From: an uncultured Anaerolineae bacterium
GTDB lineage: Bacteria > Chloroflexota > Anaerolineae > Promineifilales > Promineifilaceae
Assembly (NCBI GenBank): GCA_905479495.1
Contig: CAJQMR010000007.1
Coordinates: forward strand, 1-64,000
Length of the DNA: 64,000 bases
Direction: 5' to 3'
The stretch's first letter is position 1. Every line of letters starts with the position of its first letter. The notes beneath the pieces were generated by a model that saw only the letters and a list, made by a program, of their open reading frames with translations, was not told the origin of the DNA and searched no databases. A program made the position numbers and the translations under genes. Shown here piece after piece: positions 16,629 through 26,116 of the stretch.

Positions 16629-19322
16629 ATGCGCTCCTTCCCGCTGCGCCGCGATCTTGGTTTACAGCTGTTGGCCCTCTGGCTGCTGTTTGTGCTGCTG
16701 GTGGTGGTGGCTGTCTTTGTCTTTGAGTTTGTAGCCAGCCGTCGTTTGGAAGCAGACATCAAGGCTGCGGACTTGGCCCTGGCGCGTGCTGTGGCTCAGG
16801 AAACAGACGCAGCGATGGGCAACGCGCTCCTCGCCGTACAGCAATTAGGCACCTTCCCCGCCGTATTAACCGCCGATAGGGCCGAAATGGACACCCTTTT
16901 TGGTATTCTCTTCACCGCTCGCAGCGACGTCAACCTCATTTACCGCCTGAGTGAGCAAGGCATTATGCTTTACCATTACCCCGTGGCCCCCGGCTCTACG
17001 GTGGGCAATGATTTCTCCTTCCGCGACTATTTTCAGGCGGCTCAAATCAGCCGTGCGCCGTTTGTTTCCAAAGGACGCATCTCGCCCACAACCGATCAAC
17101 CGGTGGCTACGGCCGTTATGCCACTTTGGGCAAACAACGAACAATTTCTAGGGGTGGTCGGCACCAACCTCAAACTGCAAGATTTAAGCACCTCGTTGGC
17201 CAACATTGCGGGCGGCTATCGGCCAGAAGAGCAATTCCAGATTTTGATTTTAGATGCCAGCGGCCAAATTATTGCCCATCCACTGGCGGATCGTTTGCTG
17301 CAAGATGCCACGCCCGCCATGCCTGGTGTCTTTTCTGCCTTGCAGGCTGGGCAGACCGGTAACCTGATTGCCAATGATGAAACCAATACAGAAATGCTTT
17401 ACAGCTATGTGCCCATCAGCAGCGTAGGCTGGGGCGTGGTGGTGACGCGGCCCACGGCTGTTGCCTTTGCCACCCCCACGGCATTTCGGCGTGGGGCCAT
17501 TGCCACGGTGGTGCTTTTTGTGTTGGGCGGGATTTTGTTTTGGCTCGTGTTGTCGCGGCGGGTGGTACGGCCGTTGGAACAACTCGCCACCTTTAGCCAG
17601 GAAATTGGCCAAAAAACAGATGCGGTGACCGCGCACCAATCGCTGCTGCAAACCCTCACCGAACGGCCAGATCAAATGGGCCACCTCACCCGCAGCCTGA
17701 AGCGGATGCAGCAAGCCATCGAAGCGCGCCTGAACGAACTCTCAATTTTGCTGCAAACCAGTACGGCCGTTGTCTCCAGCCTGGAGGTAGATGTGGTGCT
17801 CAACTCCATCCTGGAACAGGCGGAAAACCTACTCGACGTGCAGATGTGCGCCATCTTTGCCTACGATGAAGGCAAAGATAAATTCCGGGTGACGGCCAGC
17901 CGTGGGCTGCCTGCCTGGTACGCGGAAACCGCCATCGTGGACCCGGATGATCCTAGTTCGGTGACGATGCGGGCTATTCACAGCGGCCAGCCCATCCAGA
18001 TTAGCGATACAGAAACCAATCCTTCCTTCACAGCCAGACGTCAGCGGGCGCAGGTTACCGGGTTTCGCTCTGTGCTGGCGGTGCCGCTGAACACGCAGCA
18101 CGCACCTCCCTCGGCGCTGCTGGCGTTTCGGCCAGACCCTCATGTTTTCACGGATCGGGAGATCAATTTGCTATTTAGCTTTGCCAACCATGCGGCGATG
18201 GCCATCGAAAACGCCACGCTTTATGCCCACAGCGATATGCAGTTGCAAGAGCAGACGCGTCGTCTGGAATCACTTATTCAGTCGATGCAGGATGGGCTCA
18301 TTCTGGAAGATTTGCAGGGCAAGGTGCTGTACGCCAACCGGCGGCTGGCCGAATGGGTTGATCTGCCAATAGAGTCGATTCCGGGGCAATCTGTGGCGGA
18401 AGTGATGGATCGTTTGCTGCTGCGGGCGCGGGATAGAGAGGGGGTGGAAACGGCCGTTGCCGCCATACTCGCGGGCAATGGCAACCGCCAAATTGAATTT
18501 GCCCTGGACGCAGAAGAAGGACGCCGTTATTTGCGCTTGAAGCTGTTTGAGGTAACTGATTCCCGTAACACGCCAATGGGACGCGGCCGTATTGTGCAAG
18601 ACATCACCCAACGGCATGAACTGGACCGGATGAAGTCTAGCCTCATTTCCACGGTTTCCCACGAGCTGCGCACGCCGCTGGCAGCGATCAAAGGGTACAC
18701 CACCACGCTTTTGGCTGATGATGTGGAATGGGACAGCAAAAGCCAGCGAGAATTTTTAGACATCATTTCCCTGGAAACCGATCATCTTACCCGGTTAGTG
18801 AGCGATTTGCTGGACATGTCGCGTATTGAAGCGGGCAATCTTACTGTTTCCCGGCTGGCCTGTGACTTAAACGCACTTATCAAGGAAGCGGTGCAGCACG
18901 CCCACTCCCAACCGGCTGAACGTTTACAGTTAGATATACCGCCCGATTTACCGTCGCTGTTTGCTGATCCACAGCGGATTACGGCCGTCTTGCGCAACCT
19001 CATCGAAAACGCGGCAAAATATAGCCCACCCAACACCCCCATCACCCTTACTGCCCACTGCAAAGATGGCCAGATCATTGTGACCATCCGAGACGAAGGG
19101 CCAGGCATTCCTGCGGCACACAGCGAGCATATCTTTAGCAGCTTTTACCGGCTTGAAAATGGATTAGCTCGCCAAACGACCGGGGCCGGACTGGGGTTGT
19201 CTATTTCACGCGGTTTTATTCAGGCCCACGGCGGCAAAATCTGGCTGGAACCGGTAGAAACGGGCACCTGCATCGCTTTTTCGCTACCGGAATATGCGCC
19301 AGAAGTGAACGATATTTTGTAA
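16629..19322 (+). CDS. Membrane sensor histidine kinase (Cache-HAMP-GAF-PAS-HisKA-HATPase)
   Basis: The 897-residue protein has a transmembrane helix (12-35), an extracellular double-Cache-like domain (about 40-285, with FSFRDYFQAA), a second helix (about 290-312), HAMP (about 312-370), GAF (about 390-535), PAS (about 545-655), and the catalytic core. The phosphoacceptor is the His of SHELRTPLAAIKGY near residue 677. ATP-binding boxes are LRNLIENAAKYSP (N), DEGPGIP (G1) and GAGLGLSISRG (G2). It likely senses a small extracellular ligand plus an intracellular signal and phosphorylates the OmpR-type regulator encoded 65 bp downstream. Confidence 0.95.
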   Translation: MRSFPLRRDLGLQLLALWLLFVLLVVVAVFVFEFVASRRLEADIKAADLALARAVAQETDAAMGNALLAVQQLGTFPAVLTADRAEMDTLFGILFTARSDVNLIYRLSEQGIMLYHYPVAPGSTVGNDFSFRDYFQAAQISRAPFVSKGRISPTTDQPVATAVMPLWANNEQFLGVVGTNLKLQDLSTSLANIAGGYRPEEQFQILILDASGQIIAHPLADRLLQDATPAMPGVFSALQAGQTGNLIANDETNTEMLYSYVPISSVGWGVVVTRPTAVAFATPTAFRRGAIATVVLFVLGGILFWLVLSRRVVRPLEQLATFSQEIGQKTDAVTAHQSLLQTLTERPDQMGHLTRSLKRMQQAIEARLNELSILLQTSTAVVSSLEVDVVLNSILEQAENLLDVQMCAIFAYDEGKDKFRVTASRGLPAWYAETAIVDPDDPSSVTMRAIHSGQPIQISDTETNPSFTARRQRAQVTGFRSVLAVPLNTQHAPPSALLAFRPDPHVFTDREINLLFSFANHAAMAIENATLYAHSDMQLQEQTRRLESLIQSMQDGLILEDLQGKVLYANRRLAEWVDLPIESIPGQSVAEVMDRLLLRARDREGVETAVAAILAGNGNRQIEFALDAEEGRRYLRLKLFEVTDSRNTPMGRGRIVQDITQRHELDRMKSSLISTVSHELRTPLAAIKGYTTTLLADDVEWDSKSQREFLDIISLETDHLTRLVSDLLDMSRIEAGNLTVSRLACDLNALIKEAVQHAHSQPAERLQLDIPPDLPSLFADPQRITAVLRNLIENAAKYSPPNTPITLTAHCKDGQIIVTIRDEGPGIPAAHSEHIFSSFYRLENGLARQTTGAGLGLSISRGFIQAHGGKIWLEPVETGTCIAFSLPEYAPEVNDIL

Positions 19323-19324
19323 AG

Positions 19325-19370
19325 GGAGATTGGAGATTAGAGACTGGAGATTATTCAATCTCTCCCCAAC
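19325..19370. repeat. Inverted repeat of the GAGATTAGAGATTGG family
   Basis: GGAGATTGGAGATTAGAGAC is followed by a partly complementary TCAATCTCTCC. The same family occurs at 37628-37680 and inside the trypsin-STAND coding region near 55225-55292. It lies between the kinase and regulator genes. Confidence 0.65.
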
Positions 19371-19387
19371 CATATAAGGAATTTTGC

Positions 19388-20083
19388 ATGGCATTGGCTA
19401 AATCTTCTGTGCTGATCATTGATGACGAACAATCGCTGCGTGATTTTGTGAATAAAAACCTGGAGGTGCGCGGCTTCCAAACCTATACGGCCGCTAACGG
19501 GCTAGAAGGGTTGGCGCTGTTCAACACCGAAGATGTCGATCTAGTAATTGTGGATTTGATGATGCCCCACATGAACGGGCTGGAAACGATCCGGCGCATT
19601 CGCCAGGATTCGCTTGTGCCCATTATTGTCCTGTCGGCGTTGGGTGAGGAAAACGATAAGGTACAGGCGTTTAACATTGGTGCCGATGATTTTTTGACGA
19701 AGCCATTTGGCGTGCGGGAGCTTTTGGCGCGCATCAATGCGGTGCTGCGGCGTTCTAACTGGACCAAACCACAGGCACATTCTGGCCGTTTGCTGCGCGG
19801 TGAGATTGCCGTTGATTTGGATCGGCATGAGGTGCAGGCGCATGGCCAGGCGGTGGATCTAACACCAACGGAGTTTGATTTGCTGGTGTACCTGATGGAA
19901 AATGCGGGCAAGGTGCTGCCACACCAAACCATCTTGCAAAATGTATGGGGGCCAGAGTATGGCCAGGAAAGTGAGTACTTGCGGGTGTACATGGGCCGCC
20001 TGCGCCAGAAAATTGAAGTGAATCCAACCAAACCGTACTACTTGCGCACGGAACGCGGCATTGGTTACTCTTTTTTGGATTAG
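19388..20083 (+). CDS. OmpR/PhoB-family response regulator
   Basis: The 231-residue protein has a receiver domain with acidic pair DD near 12-13, phosphoacceptor D56 (IVDLMMP) and conserved Lys in LTKPFG. A winged-helix DNA-binding domain follows (TPTEFDLLVYLMENAGKVL, VYMGRLRQKIE, RTERGIGYSF). It is the cognate partner of the upstream histidine kinase. A 16-bp perfect hairpin follows directly after the stop, ending the unit. Confidence 0.95.
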   Translation: MALAKSSVLIIDDEQSLRDFVNKNLEVRGFQTYTAANGLEGLALFNTEDVDLVIVDLMMPHMNGLETIRRIRQDSLVPIIVLSALGEENDKVQAFNIGADDFLTKPFGVRELLARINAVLRRSNWTKPQAHSGRLLRGEIAVDLDRHEVQAHGQAVDLTPTEFDLLVYLMENAGKVLPHQTILQNVWGPEYGQESEYLRVYMGRLRQKIEVNPTKPYYLRTERGIGYSFLD

Positions 20084-20091
20084 ATTTCCCC

Positions 20092-20147
20092 ATTTCCCCG
20101 GAAAATGTTCTCGATGGATCGTACTCTGGAGCATTTTCCGGGGAAAT
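20092..20147 (+). terminator. Hairpin terminator after the two-component pair
   Basis: ATTTCCCCGGAAAATG (20092-20107) and CATTTTCCGGGGAAAT (20132-20147) are perfect 16-bp complements. No long T run follows, so it may act by stem stability or be a palindromic repeat. The AT-rich stretch 20148-20386 after it should hold the promoter of the ABC transporter. Confidence 0.6.
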
Positions 20148-20386
20148 AACTAACTGTTTGTTTACACAATATTTATATTTACCCCGGTTCACTTTATTCT
20201 TTATTTGCAATTCCTCCTTACACTGTGTATTAGAAGTAAGTTTTTTAGCACAGCTTTTCACACATTCCATTATTTTTGCAGCTGAACCACGATGAATTGA
20301 GCAACGGCCGTTTTCAACCGCGCTGTTCTCTTCCCCATGCTTGCCACTTCGTCTGGTCTGGCTGCCTACCCCATTTGGAGGAAAGA

Positions 20387-21727
20387 ATGAAACGCACAAG
20401 TCTGTTGGTTATTTTTGGATATTTGTTGATTGCTTTGATATTGGTGGCCTGTTCGTCATCTGGCGGTGATGAAGAAGCGGCGACAGATTCAGGCGGGGGA
20501 GATACGGCCGTTGAGAGCGATACGGTCGATGAAATGCCAGACACCAGCGGTGGTAGCCAAACCGTGGTCATCGGCTTTACTGCTTCCCAAACTGGCAGCC
20601 AAAATGTTTCCTCTACCCGTCAGGTCAACGGCCTGAATTTGTGGATGGACCAGGTCAACGCAGCCGGGGGCATCGAGCTGAGTGATGGCACGATTGTTAC
20701 CTTTGAGGCTGTTACCTACGACGATGAGAGCAACACCGACCGGGTGCAGGAACTGTACACTCGTCTGGCCACCGAGGATGAAGCCGACTTCCTCATCAGC
20801 CCCTACTCCAGTGGGCTGACGGCCGCTTCTGCCGTCATCGCCGAACAGTATGGCAAAGTGATGATTACCACAGGCGCTGCCTCCGATGATACGTACAAAC
20901 AAGGGCTAACCACCGTTTATCAGGCGTACACACCCGCCAGCCGTTATTTGACTGGTGCGCTCGATCTATTGCAAACGCTCGACCCCAACGTTAGCAAAGT
21001 TGCCTTTGTGTATGAAAATAGCAAATTCTCTACGGATGTCGTAGAAGCTGCCAAAGTGTATGCTGAAGAACTGGGCTACGAAGTGGTACTCCATGAAGGG
21101 TACGATCCCGAAACCACTGATTTTGGCCCCTTCATCAACAAAATTCAGGATGCTGCCCCCGACGCCATTTTGGGTGGTGGTCACTTCCAGGATGGCAGCA
21201 CCTTTGCCCGCCAGCTCAACGAGAAAAATATTGATGTCAGTTTCTTCGCGCTGCTGGTAGCGCCGCCTGAACCCGATTTTGCTGACCTGGGTGAAGCGGC
21301 CGTTGGCGTAATTGGCCCCAGCCAGTGGGAACCCTTGGCCGCCTTCACGCCCGATTCCGCTACGGAAGCGGGGCTGGATTGGTTCGGTACGTTGGGTGAT
21401 GAATTTGTAACGGCTTATGAAGCTGCCTACGATGGCGAGGAACCTTCCTACCATTCTGCTGGTGGCTATGCCGCAGGGCTTATCCTGCAAAAAGCGATCA
21501 TAGATGCTGATTCAACCGAGCCAGAAGCGGTTCTTGCGGCATTGGACGCTATGGACTTGCTCACCTTCTTTGGCCACATCAAATTCGACACGTCTGCAGA
21601 AGCACATGGCCTGCAGATTGGCCATTCCATGGTTTATATTCAATGGCAAGATGATGGTGGCTTGGCTAAACAGGTCGTCTGGCCTGCCGAAGGTGCTACG
21701 GCCGAAACGCTGTACCCCATGCCCTAA
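20387..21727 (+). CDS. Branched-chain amino acid-type ABC transporter substrate-binding lipoprotein
   Basis: The start at 20387 follows GGAGGAAAGA; an earlier in-frame ATG lacks a site and would mask the signal. The 446-residue product has a lipoprotein signal peptide ending LILVAC (Cys22 lipidated) and an acidic Gly/Asp-rich tether. A LivJ/LivK-type periplasmic-binding fold begins VVIGFTASQTGSQN with the segment YDDESNTDRVQELYTRL. It would capture branched-chain amino acids, amides or related carboxylates and deliver them to the LivHMGF genes that follow. A 15-bp hairpin after the stop may lower readthrough into the permeases, the usual way to make more binding protein than channel. Confidence 0.9.
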   Translation: MKRTSLLVIFGYLLIALILVACSSSGGDEEAATDSGGGDTAVESDTVDEMPDTSGGSQTVVIGFTASQTGSQNVSSTRQVNGLNLWMDQVNAAGGIELSDGTIVTFEAVTYDDESNTDRVQELYTRLATEDEADFLISPYSSGLTAASAVIAEQYGKVMITTGAASDDTYKQGLTTVYQAYTPASRYLTGALDLLQTLDPNVSKVAFVYENSKFSTDVVEAAKVYAEELGYEVVLHEGYDPETTDFGPFINKIQDAAPDAILGGGHFQDGSTFARQLNEKNIDVSFFALLVAPPEPDFADLGEAAVGVIGPSQWEPLAAFTPDSATEAGLDWFGTLGDEFVTAYEAAYDGEEPSYHSAGGYAAGLILQKAIIDADSTEPEAVLAALDAMDLLTFFGHIKFDTSAEAHGLQIGHSMVYIQWQDDGGLAKQVVWPAEGATAETLYPMP

Positions 21728-21735
21728 CTTTTTCG

Positions 21736-21799
21736 AGATTGGACCATTTTCTGTCCACTAGCGGTTCACTTATAGCTTTTAGGCAAAATGGTCCAATCT
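21736..21799 (+). repeat. 15-bp inverted repeat AGATTGGACCATTTT, putative attenuator
   Basis: AGATTGGACCATTTT (21736-21750) and AAAATGGTCCAATCT (21785-21799) are perfect complements. It lies between the binding-protein gene and the permease gene. A near-identical repeat occurs at 51600-51660. Confidence 0.75.
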
Positions 21800-21922
21800 T
21801 TATCCATCTAACAGGCGCGGCAGTTCACTGTTTGGCGACTGACAGCATTTTTTGCTGGAGCTGCCGCGCCTTACCCAATCTACAATCACCTTCCTTTCTC
21901 ACACGAAACCGGAGAAATTTCT

Positions 21923-22792
21923 ATGCAAATTAGCTTCGATTTAATTATTGCCTCCTTGATTGATGGGCTGCTGCTGGGGTTTGTCTACGGCATTGCGGCC
22001 ATGGGGCTGACGCTCATCTGGGGCGTGATGAATGTGATTAATCTGGCGCACGGCCCGATTATCGCCCTGGGGATGTTCAGTCTCTACTTTATCTTTAACT
22101 TGTTCGGACTCAACCCGTACGTAGCGTTGGTGTTAGTGGCCCTTTTAGGGTTGCTACTGGGGGTGCTCATCTACTTTGTTGCCGTGCATCGGGTTATTGA
22201 CGCGCCGCACCTTTCCACGCTGCTGGCGACGTTTTCTATCAACATGATCATCATAGGCTTGGGAACGGCCGCTTTCTCCGCCTCTCCCCGCAATGTGGAC
22301 TTTTCACTGGGCAGCCTCTCGCTGGGGCCAGTGACGTTGTTGGGGACCCGGGTGGTTGCGGCCGTTTTGGCTGTTTCAGTCACGGGTGGTCTTTATCTCT
22401 TCCTCTACCGCACCCGGCCCGGGCGTTACATTCGGGCTGTCGCCAATAACCGAGACGCCGCCGAGCTGATGGGCGTACCCTCAGCCCGAATCCTGGCGCT
22501 GAGCTTTGGCATTGGCACCATGCTGGCGGCTATCGCGGGTGGACTCATCGCCACCTTTTTCCCCTTCACCATCCTGGCTGGTGGTGTTTACGAGCTAAAG
22601 AGCTTTGTGATTGGCGTGCTGGGTGGCCTGGGGAACCCGGTGGGCGCGCTGTTGGGCGGGCTGATCCTGGGCATGTTGGAAGGTGTTATTCCCGCCTTTA
22701 TGCCCACCACTTGGGTGCCCGTGCTGGAATTCCTGCTGTTTGTGCTGATTCTGATGATACGGCCGCAGGGCTTATTTGGAGCAAGAAAATGA
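21923..22792 (+). CDS. livH: Branched-chain amino acid ABC permease LivH
   Basis: The 289-residue protein has about eight hydrophobic helices and the LivH-type signature near its N-terminus (LLGFVYGIAAMGLTLIWGVM) and NLAHG. The cytoplasmic loop LMGVPSARILALSFGIG carries the EAA-like contact with the ATPases. Its stop overlaps the LivM start (ATGA at 22789). It forms half of the transmembrane channel with LivM. Confidence 0.93.
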   Translation: MQISFDLIIASLIDGLLLGFVYGIAAMGLTLIWGVMNVINLAHGPIIALGMFSLYFIFNLFGLNPYVALVLVALLGLLLGVLIYFVAVHRVIDAPHLSTLLATFSINMIIIGLGTAAFSASPRNVDFSLGSLSLGPVTLLGTRVVAAVLAVSVTGGLYLFLYRTRPGRYIRAVANNRDAAELMGVPSARILALSFGIGTMLAAIAGGLIATFFPFTILAGGVYELKSFVIGVLGGLGNPVGALLGGLILGMLEGVIPAFMPTTWVPVLEFLLFVLILMIRPQGLFGARK

Positions 22793-23760
22793 GCATTCTA
22801 CGCAAATATCTCGGTCTCATTGTAACCATCGGTGTGATGCTCATTTTGGTGGCCTGGCCTGTTGTCACTGGCAAAGACATCACACGGGAAACAACGTTTA
22901 CCATCCTGCTCTCCGTGGCGCTGGCCTCCAGCCTGAACATTTTGCTGGGATACACAGGTTATGTCAGTTTTGGCCATGTGGTATTTTTTGGTCTGGGTGG
23001 CTACGTGGGCTTTTATCTGATGAGCGTTCAGGAAATGTCGCTCTGGGTGGCGATGTTGGCGGGCGGCGTGGCTGCCAGCTTGCTCGCCTTTTTGCTGGGC
23101 AAAGCGATTTTGCGACTGCGCGGTGGTTACTTTGCTTTGGCCACCATCGGTGTAAATGAAGCAATGCGCGCCTTTATCAACAACTTCGATCCCTTTGGCG
23201 GCCCGGTGGGCATGACGCTGAACTTTCAGGTTTACCGCGATTATGGCGGGCCAGGAGAAGCGTTGTGGCTGGCCTACTATGTGCTCGCTGCGCTGACGTT
23301 TGCCGTGCTCATCATGAGCTATCTTGTGCGCACCTCTAAATTTGGTCTGGGTCTGTTGGCCATCCGTGAAGATGAAGATGCCGCCGAAGTGATGGGCGTG
23401 AACGCGCCTAATGTTAAAACGTGGGCTTATGTGATCTCGGCGATTATTCCCGGCATGTTGGGCGTGTTGTTCTTCTTCAAAAATGGCAGCATTGAACCGG
23501 CCCCTGCCTTCCGGCTGCATTTTTCTATCGAGATGATTGTGATGGTGATGCTGGGTGGCCAGGGCACGGTGTTGGGACCTATCTTGGGGGCGTACGGCTA
23601 CCAAAGCTTGCGCGGCTTTTTGCTCACCAGTCCCATTTTCAAAGATATTCAGCTGGCCGTGGCCGGTGCGTTGCTGTTGGTGATTGTGCTGTTTGTGCCG
23701 GCTGGTGTGGTAGGCTGGCTGCGTAACCGCTTCCCGACATTACGGAGGGCGCTACAATGA
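22789..23760 (+). CDS. livM: Branched-chain amino acid ABC permease LivM
   Basis: The start at 22789, overlapping the livH stop, gives 323 residues; a longer in-frame start inside livH is rejected. Multiple transmembrane helices include LNILLGYTGYVSFGHVVFFG, the LivM hallmark, and the loop AIREDEDAAEVMGVN that docks on the ATPase. It ends VGWLRNRFPTLRRALQ and overlaps livG by ATGA. Confidence 0.93.
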   Translation: MSILRKYLGLIVTIGVMLILVAWPVVTGKDITRETTFTILLSVALASSLNILLGYTGYVSFGHVVFFGLGGYVGFYLMSVQEMSLWVAMLAGGVAASLLAFLLGKAILRLRGGYFALATIGVNEAMRAFINNFDPFGGPVGMTLNFQVYRDYGGPGEALWLAYYVLAALTFAVLIMSYLVRTSKFGLGLLAIREDEDAAEVMGVNAPNVKTWAYVISAIIPGMLGVLFFFKNGSIEPAPAFRLHFSIEMIVMVMLGGQGTVLGPILGAYGYQSLRGFLLTSPIFKDIQLAVAGALLLVIVLFVPAGVVGWLRNRFPTLRRALQ

Positions 23761-24503
23761 TTTTACAAGTTGAAGGTTTAGGCAAACGGTTTGGTGGCTT
23801 GCAGGCGCTGGCGGACGTGACGTTTGATTTGCCAGAAGGACAAATTTTGGGGCTGATTGGCCCCAATGGCGCGGGCAAGACGACGTTGTTTAACTGTATC
23901 AGCGGCGTGTATTCACCGACGGACGGCCGTGTGACCTTCCGGGGTGAAGATGTGACGGGCAGCAAAGCATATTTGATGGCCCGCCGTGGCATGGCCCGGA
24001 CGCACCAGATTGTACGGCCGTTGAACGAACTCACCGTGCGGGAAAATGTGATTGTGGGTGCTTGCTTTGGCCGGGAAAACCACCGGCTGCCCACCGCTGG
24101 CGAGATTGCTGATGAGGTGTTGGGATTTGTCCGCCTGGCGGATCGATCTGACCAGCTAGCAGGCAGTTTGAACGTTGGCCAGAAGAAACGGTTGGAGATG
24201 GCCCGATCCTTGGCGGCACGGCCGTATCTGCTGCTGCTGGATGAAGTGCTGGCCGGGTTAAACCCATCGGAAATCGCCATGATGGTGGAGATTGTGAAAA
24301 AGATTCGTGATGAGCGGAATGTAACCATCATTATGATTGAGCATGTGATGCACGCCGTCATGAACGTTTCGGATCGGCTGCTGGTGCTGGATTACGGCCG
24401 TCAGATTGCTGAGGGCAGTCCCACAGAAGTGGCCAACAACGAAAAGGTAATCGAGGCGTATTTGGGCGATCCCAAACTGGCCGAGCGGTTGATGACCGAG
24501 TAA
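23757..24503 (+). CDS. livG: Branched-chain amino acid ABC ATPase LivG
   Basis: The 248-residue ATPase has Walker A GPNGAGKTT near residue 38, a Q-loop region, signature LNVGQKKRLEMARSL (a LivG-style variant of LSGGQ), Walker B LLLLDEVLAGL, and the switch His in IMIEHVMHAV. It powers transport together with LivF. It overlaps livM by four bases. Confidence 0.95.
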   Translation: MILQVEGLGKRFGGLQALADVTFDLPEGQILGLIGPNGAGKTTLFNCISGVYSPTDGRVTFRGEDVTGSKAYLMARRGMARTHQIVRPLNELTVRENVIVGACFGRENHRLPTAGEIADEVLGFVRLADRSDQLAGSLNVGQKKRLEMARSLAARPYLLLLDEVLAGLNPSEIAMMVEIVKKIRDERNVTIIMIEHVMHAVMNVSDRLLVLDYGRQIAEGSPTEVANNEKVIEAYLGDPKLAERLMTE

Positions 24504-24519
24504 GGCAAAGGAAGAAATC

Positions 24520-25230
24520 ATGGCAATATTAGAAATTCGGGATATCACATCCGGCTACGGTGAAGTACAAATCCTCTGGGGAACGAGCATTGAGCTGGAA
24601 GAAGGCAAACTGACTTCATTGGTGGGAGCCAACGGTGCGGGTAAAACCACCACCATGCGCACCGTCATGGGGCAGATCAAGCCGTGGGGTGGCTCCGTTT
24701 GGTTCAACGGACAAGACATCAGCAATCTTTCCGCCCATGCCAAAGCGGAGATGGGCGTGGTGCTGGTGCCAGAAGGGCGGCAGCTTTTTACCGACATGTC
24801 GGTGGAAGAAAATCTGGAAATGGGAGCGTCGCCCAAGCGAGCTCGGGCACACATCCCGAAAAATTTAGATCTGGTGTATCAGATGTTCCCCCGCCTGAAA
24901 GAACGGCGCGCCCAGAAAGCGGGCACGATGAGCGGCGGTGAGCAGCAAATGCTGGCGGTAGCCCGGGGCATTATGGCCAATCCCATTGTGCTGATGATCG
25001 ACGAACTCTCGCTGGGTCTGGCACCTGTTTTGGTGCTGGACCTGTTCCAAAGCCTCAAACTGTTAAAAGAACAGGGCCTGACGATGATGTTGGTCGAGCA
25101 AAATGTACAAATGGCGCTGGCTGTGAGCGATTATGCTTTTGTTCTGGCGCATGGCAAGGTAGAATTACAGGGTCCCAGCCGTGAGCTGGCTCAGGATGAG
25201 CATGTTCGCTCTGCTTACCTGGGTTTGTAA
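24520..25230 (+). CDS. livF: Branched-chain amino acid ABC ATPase LivF
   Basis: The 236-residue ATPase has Walker A VGANGAGKTTTMR, signature MSGGEQQMLAVARGIM, Walker B VLMIDELSLGLAP and the terminal ELAQDEHVRSAYLGL typical of LivF. It follows livG by 16 bp and completes the five-gene transporter. Confidence 0.95.
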   Translation: MAILEIRDITSGYGEVQILWGTSIELEEGKLTSLVGANGAGKTTTMRTVMGQIKPWGGSVWFNGQDISNLSAHAKAEMGVVLVPEGRQLFTDMSVEENLEMGASPKRARAHIPKNLDLVYQMFPRLKERRAQKAGTMSGGEQQMLAVARGIMANPIVLMIDELSLGLAPVLVLDLFQSLKLLKEQGLTMMLVEQNVQMALAVSDYAFVLAHGKVELQGPSRELAQDEHVRSAYLGL

Positions 25231-25275
25231 CCATTACCAACCACATTTTTCACACTATTTAGCAAGGAGTTCCAC

Positions 25276-25920
25276 ATGTTAGTAAATCGACGCATGTCAA
25301 CACCCGTTATTACCGTTCCGCCGGATATGTCGTTGCCGGATTGTTTGAAATTGATGCAGCAGGAACGCATTCGCCGCACCCCTGTTGTGGATGAAAAGGG
25401 TCGCCTTATCGGCATTGTCTCAGATAAAGATTTGCTGAATGCTTCCCCATCAGATGCCACGTCGCTCAGCGTTTGGGAGATCACCTACTTGGTCAACAAA
25501 ATCAAGGTAAGCGATGTAATGACCAAAGATGTTCTAACCATTGGCGAAAATATGCCCATCGAAGAAGCGGCCCGCATCATGGTAGACAACAAGGTCGGCG
25601 GTTTGCCAGTTGTCAACAATGGCGATCTGGTAGGCCTGATTACCGAGACGGACTTGTTCAAGATGCTATTGGAGTTGATGGGTGCGCGTGATCAGGGTGT
25701 ACGGGTAACGGCCGTTGTTCCCGATAAAATTGGTACCTTAGCCAAGATTACGCAGGCCATTGCCAATGCCGATGGCAGCTTCCTGGCCTTTGGCGAGTTT
25801 TCTGGGGAAGCAGCCTCTAACCGGATTGTCACCTTCAAAGTACGCCGCCTGGATGAAAAGACAGTACGCGAGATCGTAGAGCCGGTTGTAGACAAAATCA
25901 TCGACATTCGCACCAATTAA
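25276..25920 (+). CDS. Tandem CBS plus ACT domain protein (AcuB-like)
   Basis: The 214-residue protein has two CBS motifs (residues about 1-60 and 75-135; MSTPVITVPPDMSLPDCLKL, VMTKDVLTIGENMPIEEA) and a C-terminal ACT-like domain (about 142-210; VVPDKIGTLAKITQAIANAD). CBS pairs bind adenine nucleotides and ACT domains bind amino acids, so it probably reports energy or amino-acid status. Its position 45 bp after livF and before a terminator suggests it belongs to the transporter operon and may regulate it or amino-acid metabolism. Confidence 0.88.
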   Translation: MLVNRRMSTPVITVPPDMSLPDCLKLMQQERIRRTPVVDEKGRLIGIVSDKDLLNASPSDATSLSVWEITYLVNKIKVSDVMTKDVLTIGENMPIEEAARIMVDNKVGGLPVVNNGDLVGLITETDLFKMLLELMGARDQGVRVTAVVPDKIGTLAKITQAIANADGSFLAFGEFSGEAASNRIVTFKVRRLDEKTVREIVEPVVDKIIDIRTN

Positions 25921-25929
25921 ACCATACGG

Positions 25930-25996
25930 GCCCGAAGGGTTTTCCCCCAGCAGGGTGCAATGAGCCAGCTCCTTGTTGAAACCCTTCGGGTCTTTT
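25930..25996 (+). terminator. Rho-independent terminator of the liv operon
   Basis: CCCGAAGGGTTTT (25931-25943) and AAACCCTTCGGG (25979-25990) form the stem, followed by TCTTTTA. It closes the transporter operon. Confidence 0.8.
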
Positions 25997-26116
25997 ACTC
26001 ATTTGGCTTGACGGCCGTTTCCCCTCCACGCATAATTGCCCCACAACCAATAAAACATGCAGATCTTTTTCTCTGCGCCTCGGCGTCTCTGCGTTAAAAA
26101 TTCAAAGGAGCATCTC

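Noticed and set aside
22798..23604. 268-codon minus-strand frame opposite livM
   Set aside because: His/Gln-rich composition typical of the complement of a hydrophobic membrane-protein gene.
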